DNA of 64,000 nucleotides from Thinopyrum elongatum. Taxonomy: Eukaryota; Streptophyta; Magnoliopsida; Poales; Poaceae. Location: positions 516,059,207 through 516,123,206 of the forward strand of contig CM022297.1 in the NCBI GenBank assembly GCA_011799875.1, read 5' to 3'. This document shows positions 34,655 through 46,988 of the stretch, one piece after another (the first letter of the stretch is position 1; each line of letters opens with the position of its first letter). Below the pieces are notes generated by a model that did no database searches, was not told the DNA's origin, and saw nothing but the letters and a program-made list of their open reading frames with translations. A program made the position numbers and the translations under genes.

Positions 34655-34830
34655 CCGAGGGGCTGTTCGTGAGTGCCTCCCGAAGGGCTGTCCAAGTGAC
34701 GGTCCGAGTTCTGTGAGTCCTCCCGAAGGGCTGTCCGAGTGACCGTTCGAGTTTCGAAGGTCCTCCCGAAGGGCTGTCCGCGACACCGTCCGGGGGACTG
34801 TTCGACCGCCTCCCGGAGGGCTGTCCGAAG
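34655..34830 (+). repeat. CCGAAGGGCTGTCCG repeats in the transcribed part of the LTR
   Basis: Five to six imperfect copies, spaced about 35-45 bp, lie downstream of the TATA box. They are also present in the 3' LTR at 42150-42330. Confidence 0.85.
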
Positions 34831-35033
34831 GGAAGACGAGGGTATACATCCTCGCGGTTGGGAGGTTGTAAATCCTAGCTGCGGGGATCTGCACCACCGA
34901 TCGTCATCGACTCTACTTTCGCTGCGCTACGAGTCGGTAACGAAAATGATCAAACCTTGTATGCAGTCTCCATAGTGGTCCTAGGCTGGTGCGTAGGTCG
35001 GAAAATTTTTGTTTTCTGCTGCGTTACCCTACA

Positions 35034-37660
35034 GTGGCATCATGAGCCGTGCTATGCGTAGATGCAGGTTGCGATCTAGAATACATAGAGATGTATGGGT
35101 GTTGCACAATATAATTAGGTAGTAGATGAGTTCTATTACTGAAAATTATTTGTGCGGGTAGCAGATGAAATCTGTTACCTGATGTTCTTGTTGCTTCCCT
35201 GGAATTTGCATATTTCTGATCTTGATAACAGTATGGTGGAGTTTCAAGGTTCTGGCAATCCGCGATCCTGATTGATCAACGAAGTGCTAACAGTTCATTG
35301 AATTCCACCGTAGTTAAAAAGAAAGATGAAATTTCGCAAACGAAAGGGCAATGCAGATATGATCTGCACGGGGGTCATGCGTATGACGAAGTTTAGTATG
35401 GGGCTCGAGATTTTATTATCTCGGTTTTCATACACCCTGGAAAGTTAATCTAGCAACTTGGATTATCATACTTGATGATGGACGTTGGTAGCTTCGGTTT
35501 GTTTCGAAACCTTAGAAGCCACGTAAAACAAGTTTTTGCATGAACCAATTAGAGGCGTCTAACTTGGTTTTGCAGGAGGGTTTGCATGTGCATGTGATGT
35601 GGTATAGCAGTGCTCATAATAATTTGATTATGTATGAGATGACTATATGATGTAAATTGATTAACATGACCAGCGTGTCATGATTCGGCATGATGGCTGG
35701 AGCCATATGATTGCACTTTAAATGACCTGTGTGTCAACCTTGTGTAATGCATTATTTTATTAGCTATAGAGATAGCAATATTATCTGCTGCATCGACAAG
35801 GTGGTGGCAATCTTCGTGAAGGTGAACACCGACGCGAATGCCGGAGACGAAGAAATACAAGACTTCTCCGTCAGAAAGGGCTATACCATATCATGCTAAT
35901 TATGAATTGCCTGAGATGTTTATCCCTTATGATGCACCCTTCTTGATTGTGCGGTAGTCGCTTTTATTAGGGTGATCTCTCACAAAATATCAAGTAGTTA
36001 GTGTTCTCCCAAGTGTAGCACCGTCTACAACACGTATCTTTTCGGGGTGCGCCATGTACACATGAGCACGAACGATTAGAGAGGTGTAAGGCGGGTGAAG
36101 GTCAGACCTCACTGCGTGATCACTTGGTTGTCTTGACGTTCAGGCAGGACAGTCCTGAGCTCGGAACACATGCATCGAAAGATGGACAAGAGTCACATAG
36201 AGATGTGATTGGCAAGTTGGCCTACCGATTGAAATTCACGTCATCAGTGATGAACCCGTCAATGGCGTTGAATTGAAATGCGGATCTTGAATCACTCACA
36301 ATCAATTATGAGAGATATTGATTTGAGTGGGAGAGCACTGTTGAATTAACTTGTTCAATTCTCAGTGCAATTAAATATGAACACTGTCTAAGTGTGGTTT
36401 GCATAATAGTTGTAGAATAAATGGCTCGCATTTCCACCTTCCCTGTTTAAATTGAATAGCTATTAAATATCTGGTTAAAACTTTACGGTTGGTAACGTAA
36501 TGTGAGGATTGTCCTCAAGAGTGCCGAGAAGGACTTTGTCCTATCGCATACTTTCGGTATTCTTTCGCTTATGCTATGGATCATGTGACTCTCGTCCTTC
36601 GTTCCAAAAGCTAGAATTCCGTTTCAGTCAAGTGCAATACATTTGCTTCCATGAGACCCGAACTTCGAAAGTTTGGATAGTTATGTGATATTCATGGAAA
36701 TCTGAAAATCATTTTCAGAGACAGACAAAGGCTAAAAGATATGAGATATCCAAAGCAATGTTTGTTTGCAAACTATTAGTAAAAGAGTTTACTATGCATT
36801 AGACTGATAAGAGAGGGATCCAGTAGAACGCCTGTCATATGATGAAAGGTGAATAAAACAACAACTTAAAGAGAAAGGAAGTGTCCGAAGGGTGTTAGTG
36901 TGACTTACACACCTAGGAAGTCCGGGGCTAACGCCACTATTAAGTTGAGTGCTTCTTCTGAGAGTAGGAGAAATATTGAAAGTTAAACTGTTAGAAGTAT
37001 AAAGGCAAAAAGAAAGAAGACTGGAATATCCAGCTCATGTATGAATGTCATACAAGTTTTTGATGTATAGAAGGCTGGTAAAAGATATAGTTCTTGGGAA
37101 TTATGGATAAAGCATGTTAATCACTAATTCTTGGGTATTGTGAGACAATCACAAAGATACCCGCTCGATTGCATTCTGTTGCAATTCGATGTAAGAACTA
37201 CTATGGCCTAAAAGACTAGCCAGAAATGAGGTTTAGGTATACACAGGGAACATAGTAAATGTTACTATACCTTCCATCGGTGTATTACCGTCTGTATTCA
37301 TTTTCATAATTCATTTAAAGTTTCACAAACTCTAGCCCATTGCATAAGGTATCTTGCAAGAAGGTTGTTCATAAGAGAACTTTTGATGTTCGATGTTATG
37401 AATAACATAAGGGCCATACTTTCATTATGAATGAGATGTATGTTATGAATATTAATAATAATACATTACCTCTGGGTTTACTTTCATAATTCATTTTAGA
37501 GTTTCATACACTCTAGCCCTTTGCACAATGTTTGTTGCAAAATAATTGTTCATAGAAGAACAATTGTTGTTCAGTATTATGAATAACATGAGGGCCATAC
37601 TTCCATCCTCGATGGGACGTATGTTATGAATATTGATGGTAATATGATACATCCATAACA
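35034..37660 (+). other. Element F leader and gag region, no open frame
   Basis: The primer site lies at the start. The remaining 2.6 kb should contain gag and protease, but every frame is closed at short intervals and no zinc knuckle or protease motif can be read. It may be decayed or replaced sequence. Confidence 0.55.
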
Positions 37661-37699
37661 CTGACGCTAAATGTCACAAGACTAAAAGAATACCACACA

Positions 37700-40300
37700 A
37701 GTGTGGCGCTACATTTGGTCACATTGGAGAAACCCGCATGGAAAATTCCATTATGATGGATTTTGAAGTCGTTTGATTTTGAATCATCTGACACTTGCAA
37801 CTTTCCTCCGAAAAGTGAAGTGACTAAAATACCGTTCACAGGCCATAAGGAACGAGCAAAGAACTTATTGGTGATCATACATTTTGATGTATGTAGTCCA
37901 ATCAATGTTGTTGCAAGTAGTGGATTTATCTATCTTCAGAAATGACTCAAGTAGATATATGGATATTTACTTGATGAGACGTAAGTCTGGATCTTTTGAA
38001 ATCATTTGAAAGGTTTTCAAAATGAAGTAGAAGTTATTGTAACAAGAAAATTATGTTTCTACAATTCGATTGCAGAAAGAAATATTTGAGTTACAAGTTT
38101 AGCGAATGTCTGATGAGTTGTGAAAAGAGTTTCATAACTTACACCTCCAGGAACACCACTGTGAGTGGAAAGTCCGTGAAGATGTAATCGAACCATTTAT
38201 GACATGGTAAGATCAAAGATGACATAAATAAATTTGCCATTATCCCTTTTAAAAGGTGATGCTTTAGAGACTACGGCTTTTACACTGAAAAGAGCTCCAT
38301 CAGGTCTGTTGAAATGACACCATGGTATGGTACGCCCAACCATGTTATATCTTTTCTTAACATTTGGAATATGGGGCTTGTGTAAAAGGTTATAAACCTA
38401 TTCCAAATCAGACAAGTGCTACTTTGTAGGTTATCCCAAGTCATTGGGTATTCCTCCCTCACTATACCGAGGCAAATAGGTTTGCCACAAAGAACGGTAT
38501 GCTTTTTGAAGAAAATGGTTCTTTCAAAAAGGTGAGTGGGAAAATAGTGCAACTCGACGAGATAAACAGTATCTTCGTCATCAGGTCAAAGGAAAGAGAC
38601 CTTGGAAGTAATTCCGGAGTTTCCTACTGCGACTGATACGGAAGTCTCTACAATAAAATGTATGGAATTCGGTCGAACTTGCAGCTGAACCACGTAGGCA
38701 AAGGCTCGTGCAAACCTCTCAGGTGCGCAAACGAGATATTGTTGTTAGACAACAGTATACCTACGATACACAAGGAAGCATTGGTGGGCCCTGACTCCGG
38801 AATTGGCTAAATGCCAATACAATCCGAGATAGTTTCCATATAAGTGATTCAAGATTAAAACCTTGATACACCTTTCGGAAGACTTAGAGTCTGACGAATA
38901 TTTATGGAACTATAACTGATACGAATAAAAATGTTTTATCCATAAAGCTCGACTTGTTGCAATATACAAGTTCAAGGAGTTGACTACGATGAGGTTACTT
39001 CACCGTAGCGATGCTTAAAGTCGATTCGGGTTGAACTAGCAATTAATACATATTTCAATCATGAGATATGAAACAAGGATGACGAAAGGATTTCCATCCG
39101 ATGGAAATAAAACCAAGGACTTGCATGTGATACAATCCAAGGTATTTTGTCAGTCCAAAGGATGCTAGTAAGTATGCAAACTTCAGAGTTCCAGCGATGG
39201 ATAGAAGAGAGCAAAATGGAGTTGGAATCTTCGTGTTTTGATGATATGGTTAAAAGGGTTTTGACTTCATTAATGGGTAACGAAGATGCTTGTGATTCAA
39301 GAAAGTAAGTGGGAGCATAATAATATTTCTAAAAACGTTGTGTGCTTGACACATTGTTAATTGGAATTAAATTTCTTGACACGAATCAGGACTTCATTTA
39401 AAAAGGGGTTTTTTTGATGAAGTGCTTGGGCTAAATAGCCTTAATATTAGGCATGATGATCTATGGAGATAGATTTACCTGATGGGGCTGAGCAAAGATA
39501 CATATTGACAAAATGCTAAAACCTTTTAGTATTAAAAAACGTCAAGGAGTGATTCTTGCCGAAGTCACATGGAAAGAGTTTTTGCAAGACTCGGTGTCCC
39601 AAAACACTGATGAGCAAAATACATGATGGAGATTCCACACACTCTTGTGTTTGGATTAATCATGTATTCCATGGTATGTAAAACAACCAGATATGTCCAA
39701 TACTCCCAAAGTTGTTGCGAGTATAGATACCAAAGTGATCAAAAGTACTGATCATGGGACAACAGTGAAAAAGGGTCATTGAGTACTATAGTAGCACTGA
39801 TGACATGTTTTCTCGCAAGCGGAGATCATGAAGAGTTTGTTGTAAAAGGTTACATCGATACAGTCTTCATCCATGCTCCAAGCGATTTTCGATTTAAGTT
39901 AAGGGTTTTGTGTAATACACAATATGGTGGCACGGCAGTTGGAAATTGTTCCAAACAAGTTACTGTGGCGAATTCTATAACAGAGGCAAAGTATGTTGCC
40001 GCTTTTAAAAGCGACAAAGAAGATGTTGAATCATATAGTTCATTCATGAACTTAGTATGGTCCCAAGATGGCTTTTGTCAATGGGACACTACTACAGGTA
40101 GTTGCTCCATAACTCAGTCTGAGGAATCCAGGTTCGACCTGTGATTCGCATACATACCAAGCCAAGTCCACACAAAATATGAATTTTGTGAAAGCGTGAA
40201 GACGCGAGGATATGCAAAGATACACACGGAGCTGAAGTCGTCAGATCCGTTGGACATCAGGCTATACCACAAGCGAAGCATATTTACACCGGTGTGCCAC
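37700..40300 (+). pseudogene. Relic of copia pol: integrase, RT, RNase H
   Basis: Short frame pieces in order correspond to copia pol: a pre-integrase/integrase piece near 37700-37945 (KSFDFESSDTC, PFTGHKERAKNL), the piece near 38410-38570 that in intact copies encodes YFVGYP..., an RT piece near 38960-39050, and an RNase H piece at 39779-40144 (GYIDTVFIHAPSDFRFKL, QVTVANSITEAKYVAA). Integrase before RT is the copia order. Frameshifts and stops are frequent and no segment exceeds about 120 codons. The catalytic residues cannot be traced reliably. Confidence 0.75.
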
Positions 40301-40356
40301 AGGTGTAAAGTGCATTAGCATTAACTAGATTATTGACTCTAGTGCAAGTGGGAGTC

Positions 40357-42530
40357 TGTAGGAGATATGCCCTAGAGGCAATAATAAATGTTATTATTTA
40401 TCTCCGTGTTCATAATTAGGTTTATGTTCCATGCTATAACTGCTGTGGTTCCCGAGCCCGTATATCCATAAAGGCTCTGGGGAAAACCCATGTGCACGTG
40501 TGGAATAATAAACGGTAAAATGTATTCCTAGTCATGCCTCTAAGACTAGCTCAAGTGTTGCATGATGATTATGTTTTCCCAATCATAGGCATGTCTATGC
40601 CAGCAACTTTGAGGGCACAAATGTTAGAAGAACATTTGTTTTGAATCGACCCGATTGATGTTATGCTATGAGATACATTCGTCATGAGTTAATGGTTAAT
40701 AACACAGAGATAGTTTACGTTTGCATGATTCCTCAGACCATGAGAGTATCGAGTTTCTTCATGCTTGATTCATGAACTTTGGGGTTTGTTAAACGTCATC
40801 CGTAAATGGATGGCTATTACGGCGGCTTACGGGTTCATGGGAAAGTATGTCAAGTAACTTGATAGCTCAAGATTGGGATTTGCTCCTCCGACGATGGAGA
40901 GATATCTCTGGGCCCTCTCGGTGTTACGGTATCCATCATCGTCTGGCCAGACACTTTGTGATTTGATCACGGGGATGCCGGAACATGGTAACGAGAAAAG
41001 AGAACAATACCGATAACGGGGTAACTGGCATAGTGGACAAGTTGTTGATCCACGGGGATGCCAACATGTCTAACCTCGGGTATTTGTAACATATCGTGAA
41101 GCAACAGGAATAGCACACGGCAACTGGAGGTTCACTCGAATATTCATTCGTGTGGGTATAGGGGTCAATATGGGTGTCCACGGCTCCGATGTTGATCATT
41201 GATCGGAAGGGGTTCCAGGTCATGTCTATACTTCACCGAACCTATAGGGTCACACGCTTAAGGGTCATCTATCTGCTGAATACTAGACAGGGAGTCTGAG
41301 AGAAAATCACCGAAAAAGTTTCGGACACCGAAAAGTTTCGGACAGCGGAAAAGTTCCGCAGAGAGAGGTCACCGGATGAGTTCCGGTGAAACTGAAAAGT
41401 TGTTTCAGAGGATACCATTAAGTCAAAATTGTTTCGGCACATGCCTGATAATTCTTGGAGGGTGCCAGAATCATTCTGGAAACTTCTGGGAATTTTCTGG
41501 AAGAAAAACCGGAAATGTTTCGGAGCTGCCGGAACCGCTTCAGATGCTTTTCGCAGATGAAAATCACTAATCTGGAATTGTTCCAGAACGCGTTGAAAAT
41601 TATTTTAGTGGGTACTGGAATTGTTCTAAGCCCACATAAATATTTTCAGTTCGAACGGACGCTGAAAAATGTCGTCATGAATAGTGAAAGTGCTTTTTGG
41701 GAATTTTTATGGAAAGCACCTTTTTGGAAATTCCAAAAGGGCCTTCTAGAAGGGGAAGGAGGGCATGGCACCTCATGGGGGGGTCCCCCCCCCAAGGGTG
41801 GCCGGACAAGGAGGTGGAGCACCATGGTGCTCCACATGGCACTCCCATATGGCATATTCCCTTTTGGAAAGGGATATTCCAAGGGCACTTTGGGGTTTTT
41901 GTGTGACAATTTTACCCCTTGGCTTGCCTATATATAGGAGTGATCTTGGCAGCCATTTCCTCATCCCTTGCTCTCATACACATGCCAAGATGTTATCTGG
42001 CTTCTCTCTCCCTCCCACGAAAAGAGTTTCGTAGAGCCGAAAGGCTGTCTGGGTTCCGGCAGGAACTAGTTCTGGACGGCGAAGCCCTGCCGGATAGCTG
42101 ACACCGTATGTGTGCAACTCTGTAGAGAGGTCGTAGTTTCGATCTTAGTGCCCGAGGGGCTGTTTGAGAGTGCCTACCGAAGGGCTGTCCAAGTGGCGGT
42201 CCGAGTTCTGTGAGTCCCCCCGAAGGGCTGTCCGAGTGACCGTTCGAGTTTCGAAGGTCCTCCCGAAGGGCTGTCCGCGACATCGTCCGGGGGACTGTTC
42301 GACCGCCTCCCGGAGGGCTGTCCGAAGGGAAGACGAGGGTATACATCCTCGCGGTTGGGAGGTTGTAAATCCTAGCTGCGGGGATCTGCACCGCCGATCG
42401 TCATCGACTTTACTTCCGCTGCGCTACGAGTCGGTAACGAAAATGATCAAACCTTGTATGCAGTCTCCATAGTGGTCCTGGGCTGGTGCGTAGGCCGGAA
42501 AATTTTCGTTTTCTGCTGCGTTACCCTACA
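40357..42530 (+). repeat. Element F 3' LTR (2174 bp)
   Basis: It matches the 5' LTR over most of its length but carries a different block at about 41697-41935, immediately upstream of its TATA box (CTATATATAGG, 41928-41938), and a second divergent block near 40455-40500. Confidence 0.95.
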
Positions 42531-43172
42531 TGAACGCTAGCATAGTGCACAAGTTTGATCAATGATAAATTCAATCACTTTCCCTAGCATCATAACAACA
42601 ACCCTTTCTTATAAACTCATCATGATAAAGTAGCAATCAATTCACATGTTATGGTTCAAACAATGCATTCTCTTGAAAGTTAACAACCTATATTCTCAGT
42701 CACCAAACAATTGCAATTCAACTTATTCAACAAAGTCTAAGTAAGAGCTCCACATACTTAATCATCATATAGTCTTCTATGATTGCTATTACAAGCATAT
42801 TTTTAGAACAAATGGTATCCATCGAACACAGAGAAAGAAAGGGGCTTAATGTTTCGCCTCCCAACTCATTTATCATAGAGATAATTGTCAACAATAATAA
42901 TTCACGATCAAATATATTTGACTGGCCATATGTGCCTGGATCATTCCCCACCATATGTGCCTGGCCATATATTTGACTCTTGCATAAAAGTAAATACTGA
43001 AATGCAAAAGATAGGCCCTTCACAGAGGGAAGTAGAGGTTGTCATGCGCTTTTTATTTTTGGATGAGCAAGCTCTTAATGCAAACGAACGTCACGTTATA
43101 TTGCCCCTTGTGATAGCAACCTTTATTATGCAGTCCGTCGATTTTATTTCTTTACCATCACAAGTTAGGTAA
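42531..43172 (-). mobile_element. Fragment E of an A-like element, right piece
   Basis: It starts with the right copia target copy TGAAC. In reverse complement it follows the 3' internal noncoding region of element A (about 5620-6260), for example TAATAAAGGTTGCTATCA and AGAAGACTATATGATG. Homology ends near 43165-43172. Confidence 0.8.
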
Positions 43173-44699
43173 GCATGTAAGCATGTAAGCCCTTGTTGAC
43201 CCCTTCCAAAAAATGCAAGTAACATCCCCTACCTTCCCCTATGTCATGCCAAAACCTCCATACCGTCTCTCCTCTAACAACCCATGTAAAAAACACGTGC
43301 GAGGGATGATCTATCCCCCATCCCCACCTCAGACATCGTTGCACGACAAGTACCTTAGAGGAGGATGAGGAAAATCCTCCTATTAGGAAAAAAAACCAAA
43401 CAAGACCAGCTCTCAGGCAATACAAGGTATTTTGTGCATAAAAATATGGGAAAAATAGAGGGAGATCGTGCATAGGAAATTGCCTACAAACTGACCATAT
43501 GTTTCCCTTTGGTTTTGTTTGTGTTTGTTGGACTTAGTTCCCCAAATTAGAACTAGTCAATACTCCCAGCATGTTCTTGCCTCTACTTATGCTTGTGTTT
43601 TTCCTTTATAAACCCCCAGTTATTCCATCTTTGCTTTCATCCCTTCCTCTTGCTTGTGAACGATCACATTCTATATAATTTCCCCCGCTTCTTGTTAACA
43701 TTTTGAGCCCGGTGCTTGTAGTGGGAGGACATTAGGATAAAAACGGATTCTGATTAAAACTCAGCAAAGATATAAGCAACTATTGGCTTGACGTGAAGCA
43801 ATAGAAAACTATGTAACAAAAATAAGCAAAACTAGATGCTTATCAAAAATGCTTCACCATTGTCGAGGGTGTGATGAGTCACCCCGACTCTATGGAACAA
43901 TTATTTGGAAGCAATTTCATACATTGCATGCAAAAAATGACAAATCCACTTTCAATTATGTAGGCAACAAGGCGTTCGGTGTGTTTTTGCCTTTCTCTTT
44001 TCTATGTTTGCCTACAAACAAACATCATATTCAAAACCTTGTGCTTGCTGTAATTCCTCAATGCCAACAATTTCTTGCATATTTCATGGGTATGCAACAT
44101 CAATTTATTAATACATAATTCATACATGTTTGCATGGAAAAATATCGTTGATCATCTATCATGTATGGAGGGGAAAAGATCATATTCAAAACTATGTTGA
44201 ATTCCTCTCTTTTTTGTTTCACATATGGCTGGCTTTGATGTGATTGCATTCCCTGATGAGTACCATAGATGCCGTTATGTGGATTGTTGTGGATTGTTCT
44301 GCTCCTGGAGGATGTTGTTGTTTCAAAGAAGCTTCTTTGTACTTCCTTGTTTCTACCTTTGGATGTATTTGAATTACATCACAATTCTCGTGCCACCAGG
44401 TTTGAAGTTTTTAAGACCCCATCTATCCCTGATCATCCCAAGAGGCAGTCCTTAGTGAAGTCCTATCACTCTTAATTTTTAGCTCTTGTTCGGCTACACC
44501 TACCACTGACGGCCCCTCCTACTGCTAGTACGTATGCGCCTCCAATGCCTGTACTGCCCACCTCGATCTCATTTCTCTAGTACAACAGTGTCTCGCATTG
44601 TGACATCCCATCATGAGAGCCTTCCAACGAGCGCCTTTTGCAAGCACCATCCATTAAGGACGATGGGAACTCTACTAGATCGACTGGATCTTTTGGTCA
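43173..44699. other. Low-copy intergenic DNA, no gene supported
   Basis: No transposon end or protein family is recognised. Frames of 89-102 codons here show no domain. The first part (43196-43290) resembles 45308-45410. The rest is absent from the second copy of the duplication described below. Confidence 0.5.
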
Positions 44700-45205
44700 A
44701 CAATAATCCTAGGGTAAAATGGCTCTCCCGTGTTTTCATTTTTTGGCACTTGAAAAATGGCCCTCCCATTTTTCAGGAAATGCTTTCTAATTCATCGTAT
44801 CTTTATTGTGATTTATTAATTTCTTATTTGGTTCCATAAATTAATTTGAATTATAGAGTTTGTATTTGTTTTCGCAAATTTCTATATATAGCAATACATC
44901 ATTTAGTGTATAGTATTCATGAGAGTAACTTTATCCGAATAAACACCGAAATATAAGACAGTGAAATTTTACCAGACAAGTGAAAATTGTTTGTGTTAGA
45001 CACACAATGTTCTCTAACGGGAACAGACATCCCAGACACCCTACACTGCTGAAATCATTGATATCTTTGGCCCGTGCCTCGACCTACTAGGTTTGTATTT
45101 TTGCTAGACGCCATTACATATGTGGGGTCTTCTGCGAAGCATGCTTGTTATGCGTCCTGATGACCACTTCACCCTACAAAAATGTTGGTGGGCAGACATA
45201 TAAAC
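44700..45205 (+). repeat. Diverged direct repeat, copy 1
   Basis: It shares an ordered series of matches with 45409-45970, including CCTAGGGTAAAA, TTCTTATTTGGTTC, AATGTTCTCTAAC, CTGAAATCATTGAT and GTTGGTGGG. The copies differ by many substitutions and indels, so the duplication is old. Confidence 0.8.
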
Positions 45206-45239
45206 ATGGATGTTGCTAGGGAGCAACCCCTATCTAGCG

Positions 45240-45310
45240 GTCGACCAAATTAGGGTAAGTCCTACCCCACCCCCCCCAACCCCCCCCCCCCACCCGTGCG
45301 CGCGCGCGGA
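45240..45310. repeat. C-rich tract followed by GC alternation
   Basis: Runs of C with (GC)n, a low-complexity stretch between the two repeat copies. Confidence 0.8.
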
Positions 45311-45408
45311 CATTTGACCCTTAAAAAATGCAAGTAATGGCCCCCTTACCTTCCCTTGTGTGAAACCAAAACCTCTGTCCCTTCTCACCTCTAACAAGCC
45401 ATGCAAAA

Positions 45409-45970
45409 AGCCTAGGGTAAAACAACTCGCCCATTCTTTTTCGTTTTTCTACACTTGAAAAGCGGCTCTACCTTTTTTTAAGAAAGTATTTCCTGATTGA
45501 TCATATCTTTATTTTCATTTATTACGTTCTTATTTGGTTCTCTTAGTTATTTTGAATCTTCTATACTGGGTTTGTATTTTAGTTTGCACATTTATGTGTA
45601 CCAATACGTCATTTTTGTTTGGTATTCACGATAGTAACTTTATTTGAAAAAACGTAAAAAAAAATAAGATAGGAGAGATTCACCAAACGGGTGACAATTG
45701 TTTGTATTATACAGCCAATGTTCTCTAACAGAACTAATACTAGTACGAAAATAGACATACCAAACACCCTGCACTACTGAAATCATTGATCTCATCGGCC
45801 CGTGTTTCGACATGGTTTCTAGATTGGCATTGGACCTTCTTAAGATTTTTTTGCATCTGTCACAACCAATTGCCACTTTGCCTAGGCATGTTACATATGT
45901 GTGGTTTGTTGCGAGGCATGCTTGTTCTGAGACTTGGTGCCCCATTTTGCCCTGTGGGAATGTTGGTGGG
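45409..45970 (+). repeat. Diverged direct repeat, copy 2
   Basis: Homologous to 44700-45205. The match stops exactly at 45971, where an LTR-like start (TGATACATCC) begins. Confidence 0.8.
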
Positions 45971-46539
45971 TGATACATCCATTTTGCACCACTATTTATC
46001 ATTGGAAGTTGTTGTGTATTAATGATATTTTCCACATAATTGCATCATTAAAATGCCTCTTTTCTCTTCAGTTTGAATGATTCAATGAGATAGAGGAACT
46101 ACCAGAAATACTGAAGAAATAGGAGCAAAAAAAGGGCGTCGAAGAAATTACTTTTCCGCAGCCAAAAAATCCAAACATGTCTGCGGTTTCTCATCAGAAC
46201 AGGCCCAAAGGTTCCTGGCACCTCCGAGTTAGAGGCATGTGGGGCCCATGTGGCCCAAGCTCGCCGCCCCCAGTTATATTATGTCCCATTGAGCCAATTA
46301 CATGTCCATATGCATGATTTTCAGTTTTTATCTCTTTCACCGCGAGCATTGTATAACAATTATTCTTTGTTAGTTTTAATTAGTTTTCTTTGTCTATGTG
46401 TGTATGTTAGGTGGAATGGACTCCCCACGCTCTTAGCACGATGAAAGGAGTGCAAACAATGGACATCCAGGCCCCAGACTTAGCCGTTTCGGAGAGTGAA
46501 AAAATCGTTTTCCATATGCTCAAAACCAATATCTAATAC
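45971..46539 (+). mobile_element. LTR-like start of another gypsy element, interrupted by the CACTA
   Basis: TGATACATCCATTTTGCACC closely resembles the LTR start of element A, and it is exactly where the duplicated sequence breaks off. That supports an insertion; GTGGG (45966-45970) would be its target copy. The sequence continues across the CACTA at 58504, but no LTR end could be found there. Confidence 0.45.
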
Positions 46540-46760
46540 CACTACTGCAGAATCAGGCTTTAGTCCCGGTTCGTAAGGACCTTTAGTGCCGGTTCTGCAA
46601 CCGGCACTAAAGGGTGGGGACTAAAGCCCCCCCCCCCCTTTAGTGCCGGTTCGTCACGAACCGGGACCAAAGGCCCACCAGTGGCACGAGCCCGCGCCGG
46701 GGGGCTGGGGGCCTTTAGTCCCGGTTGGTTACACCAACCGGGACTGAAAGGTTTAGGGGT
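46540..46760. repeat. Left terminal and subterminal repeats of the CACTA
   Basis: After the CACTA end, (C)TTTAGT(C/G)CCGGTT motifs occur as inverted pairs that can fold, for example TTTAGTGCCGGTT-CTGC-AACCGGCACTAAA at 46582-46611. In En/Spm elements such regions bind the TNPA protein. Confidence 0.85.
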
Positions 46761-46988
46761 TTATGGTTTATTTTTCCTTTTAATTTTGTGTTTTTCATTT
46801 AATTCTTTTTCATTTCAAACATATTTTATGCTACTACATATTGTACACGTTATGCATATATATAAATAGAATTTCTCATAGAACCGATCATATATATATA
46901 TATCATCGAATTTCTCGCACGACCATTCGCATACACACATATATATATACAATTTCTCCTACAATTTGTAGATCATTACATGGAGGCA

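Larger units (their letters stand above)
33023..35033 (+). repeat. Element F 5' LTR (2011 bp)
   Basis: It holds a TATA box (CTATAAATAG, 34431-34440), two perfect hairpins ahead of it, and a family of CCGAAGGGCTGTCCG repeats downstream (34655-34830). Confidence 0.95.
33023..42530 (+). mobile_element. Element F: copia retrotransposon, structurally complete, TSD TGAAC
   Basis: LTRs at 33023-35033 and 40357-42530 begin TGTAGGAGATATGCCC and end ...GCGTTACCCTACA. The flanking 5-bp duplication TGAAC (33018-33022 and 42531-42535) is perfect. A primer site resembling the initiator tRNA-Met complement (35035-35048) and a polypurine-like tract (GCAAGTGGGAGTC, 40344-40356) are in place. The interior has relics of integrase, RT and RNase H in copia order but no long open frame. 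The LTR ends resemble the BARE/Angela/WIS group of Triticeae. It lies in fragment E. Confidence 0.95.

Noticed and set aside
34655..34830. CRISPR-like spaced repeat
   Set aside because: The repeats are imperfect, the spacers are related, and it sits inside a plant LTR present twice in the window.
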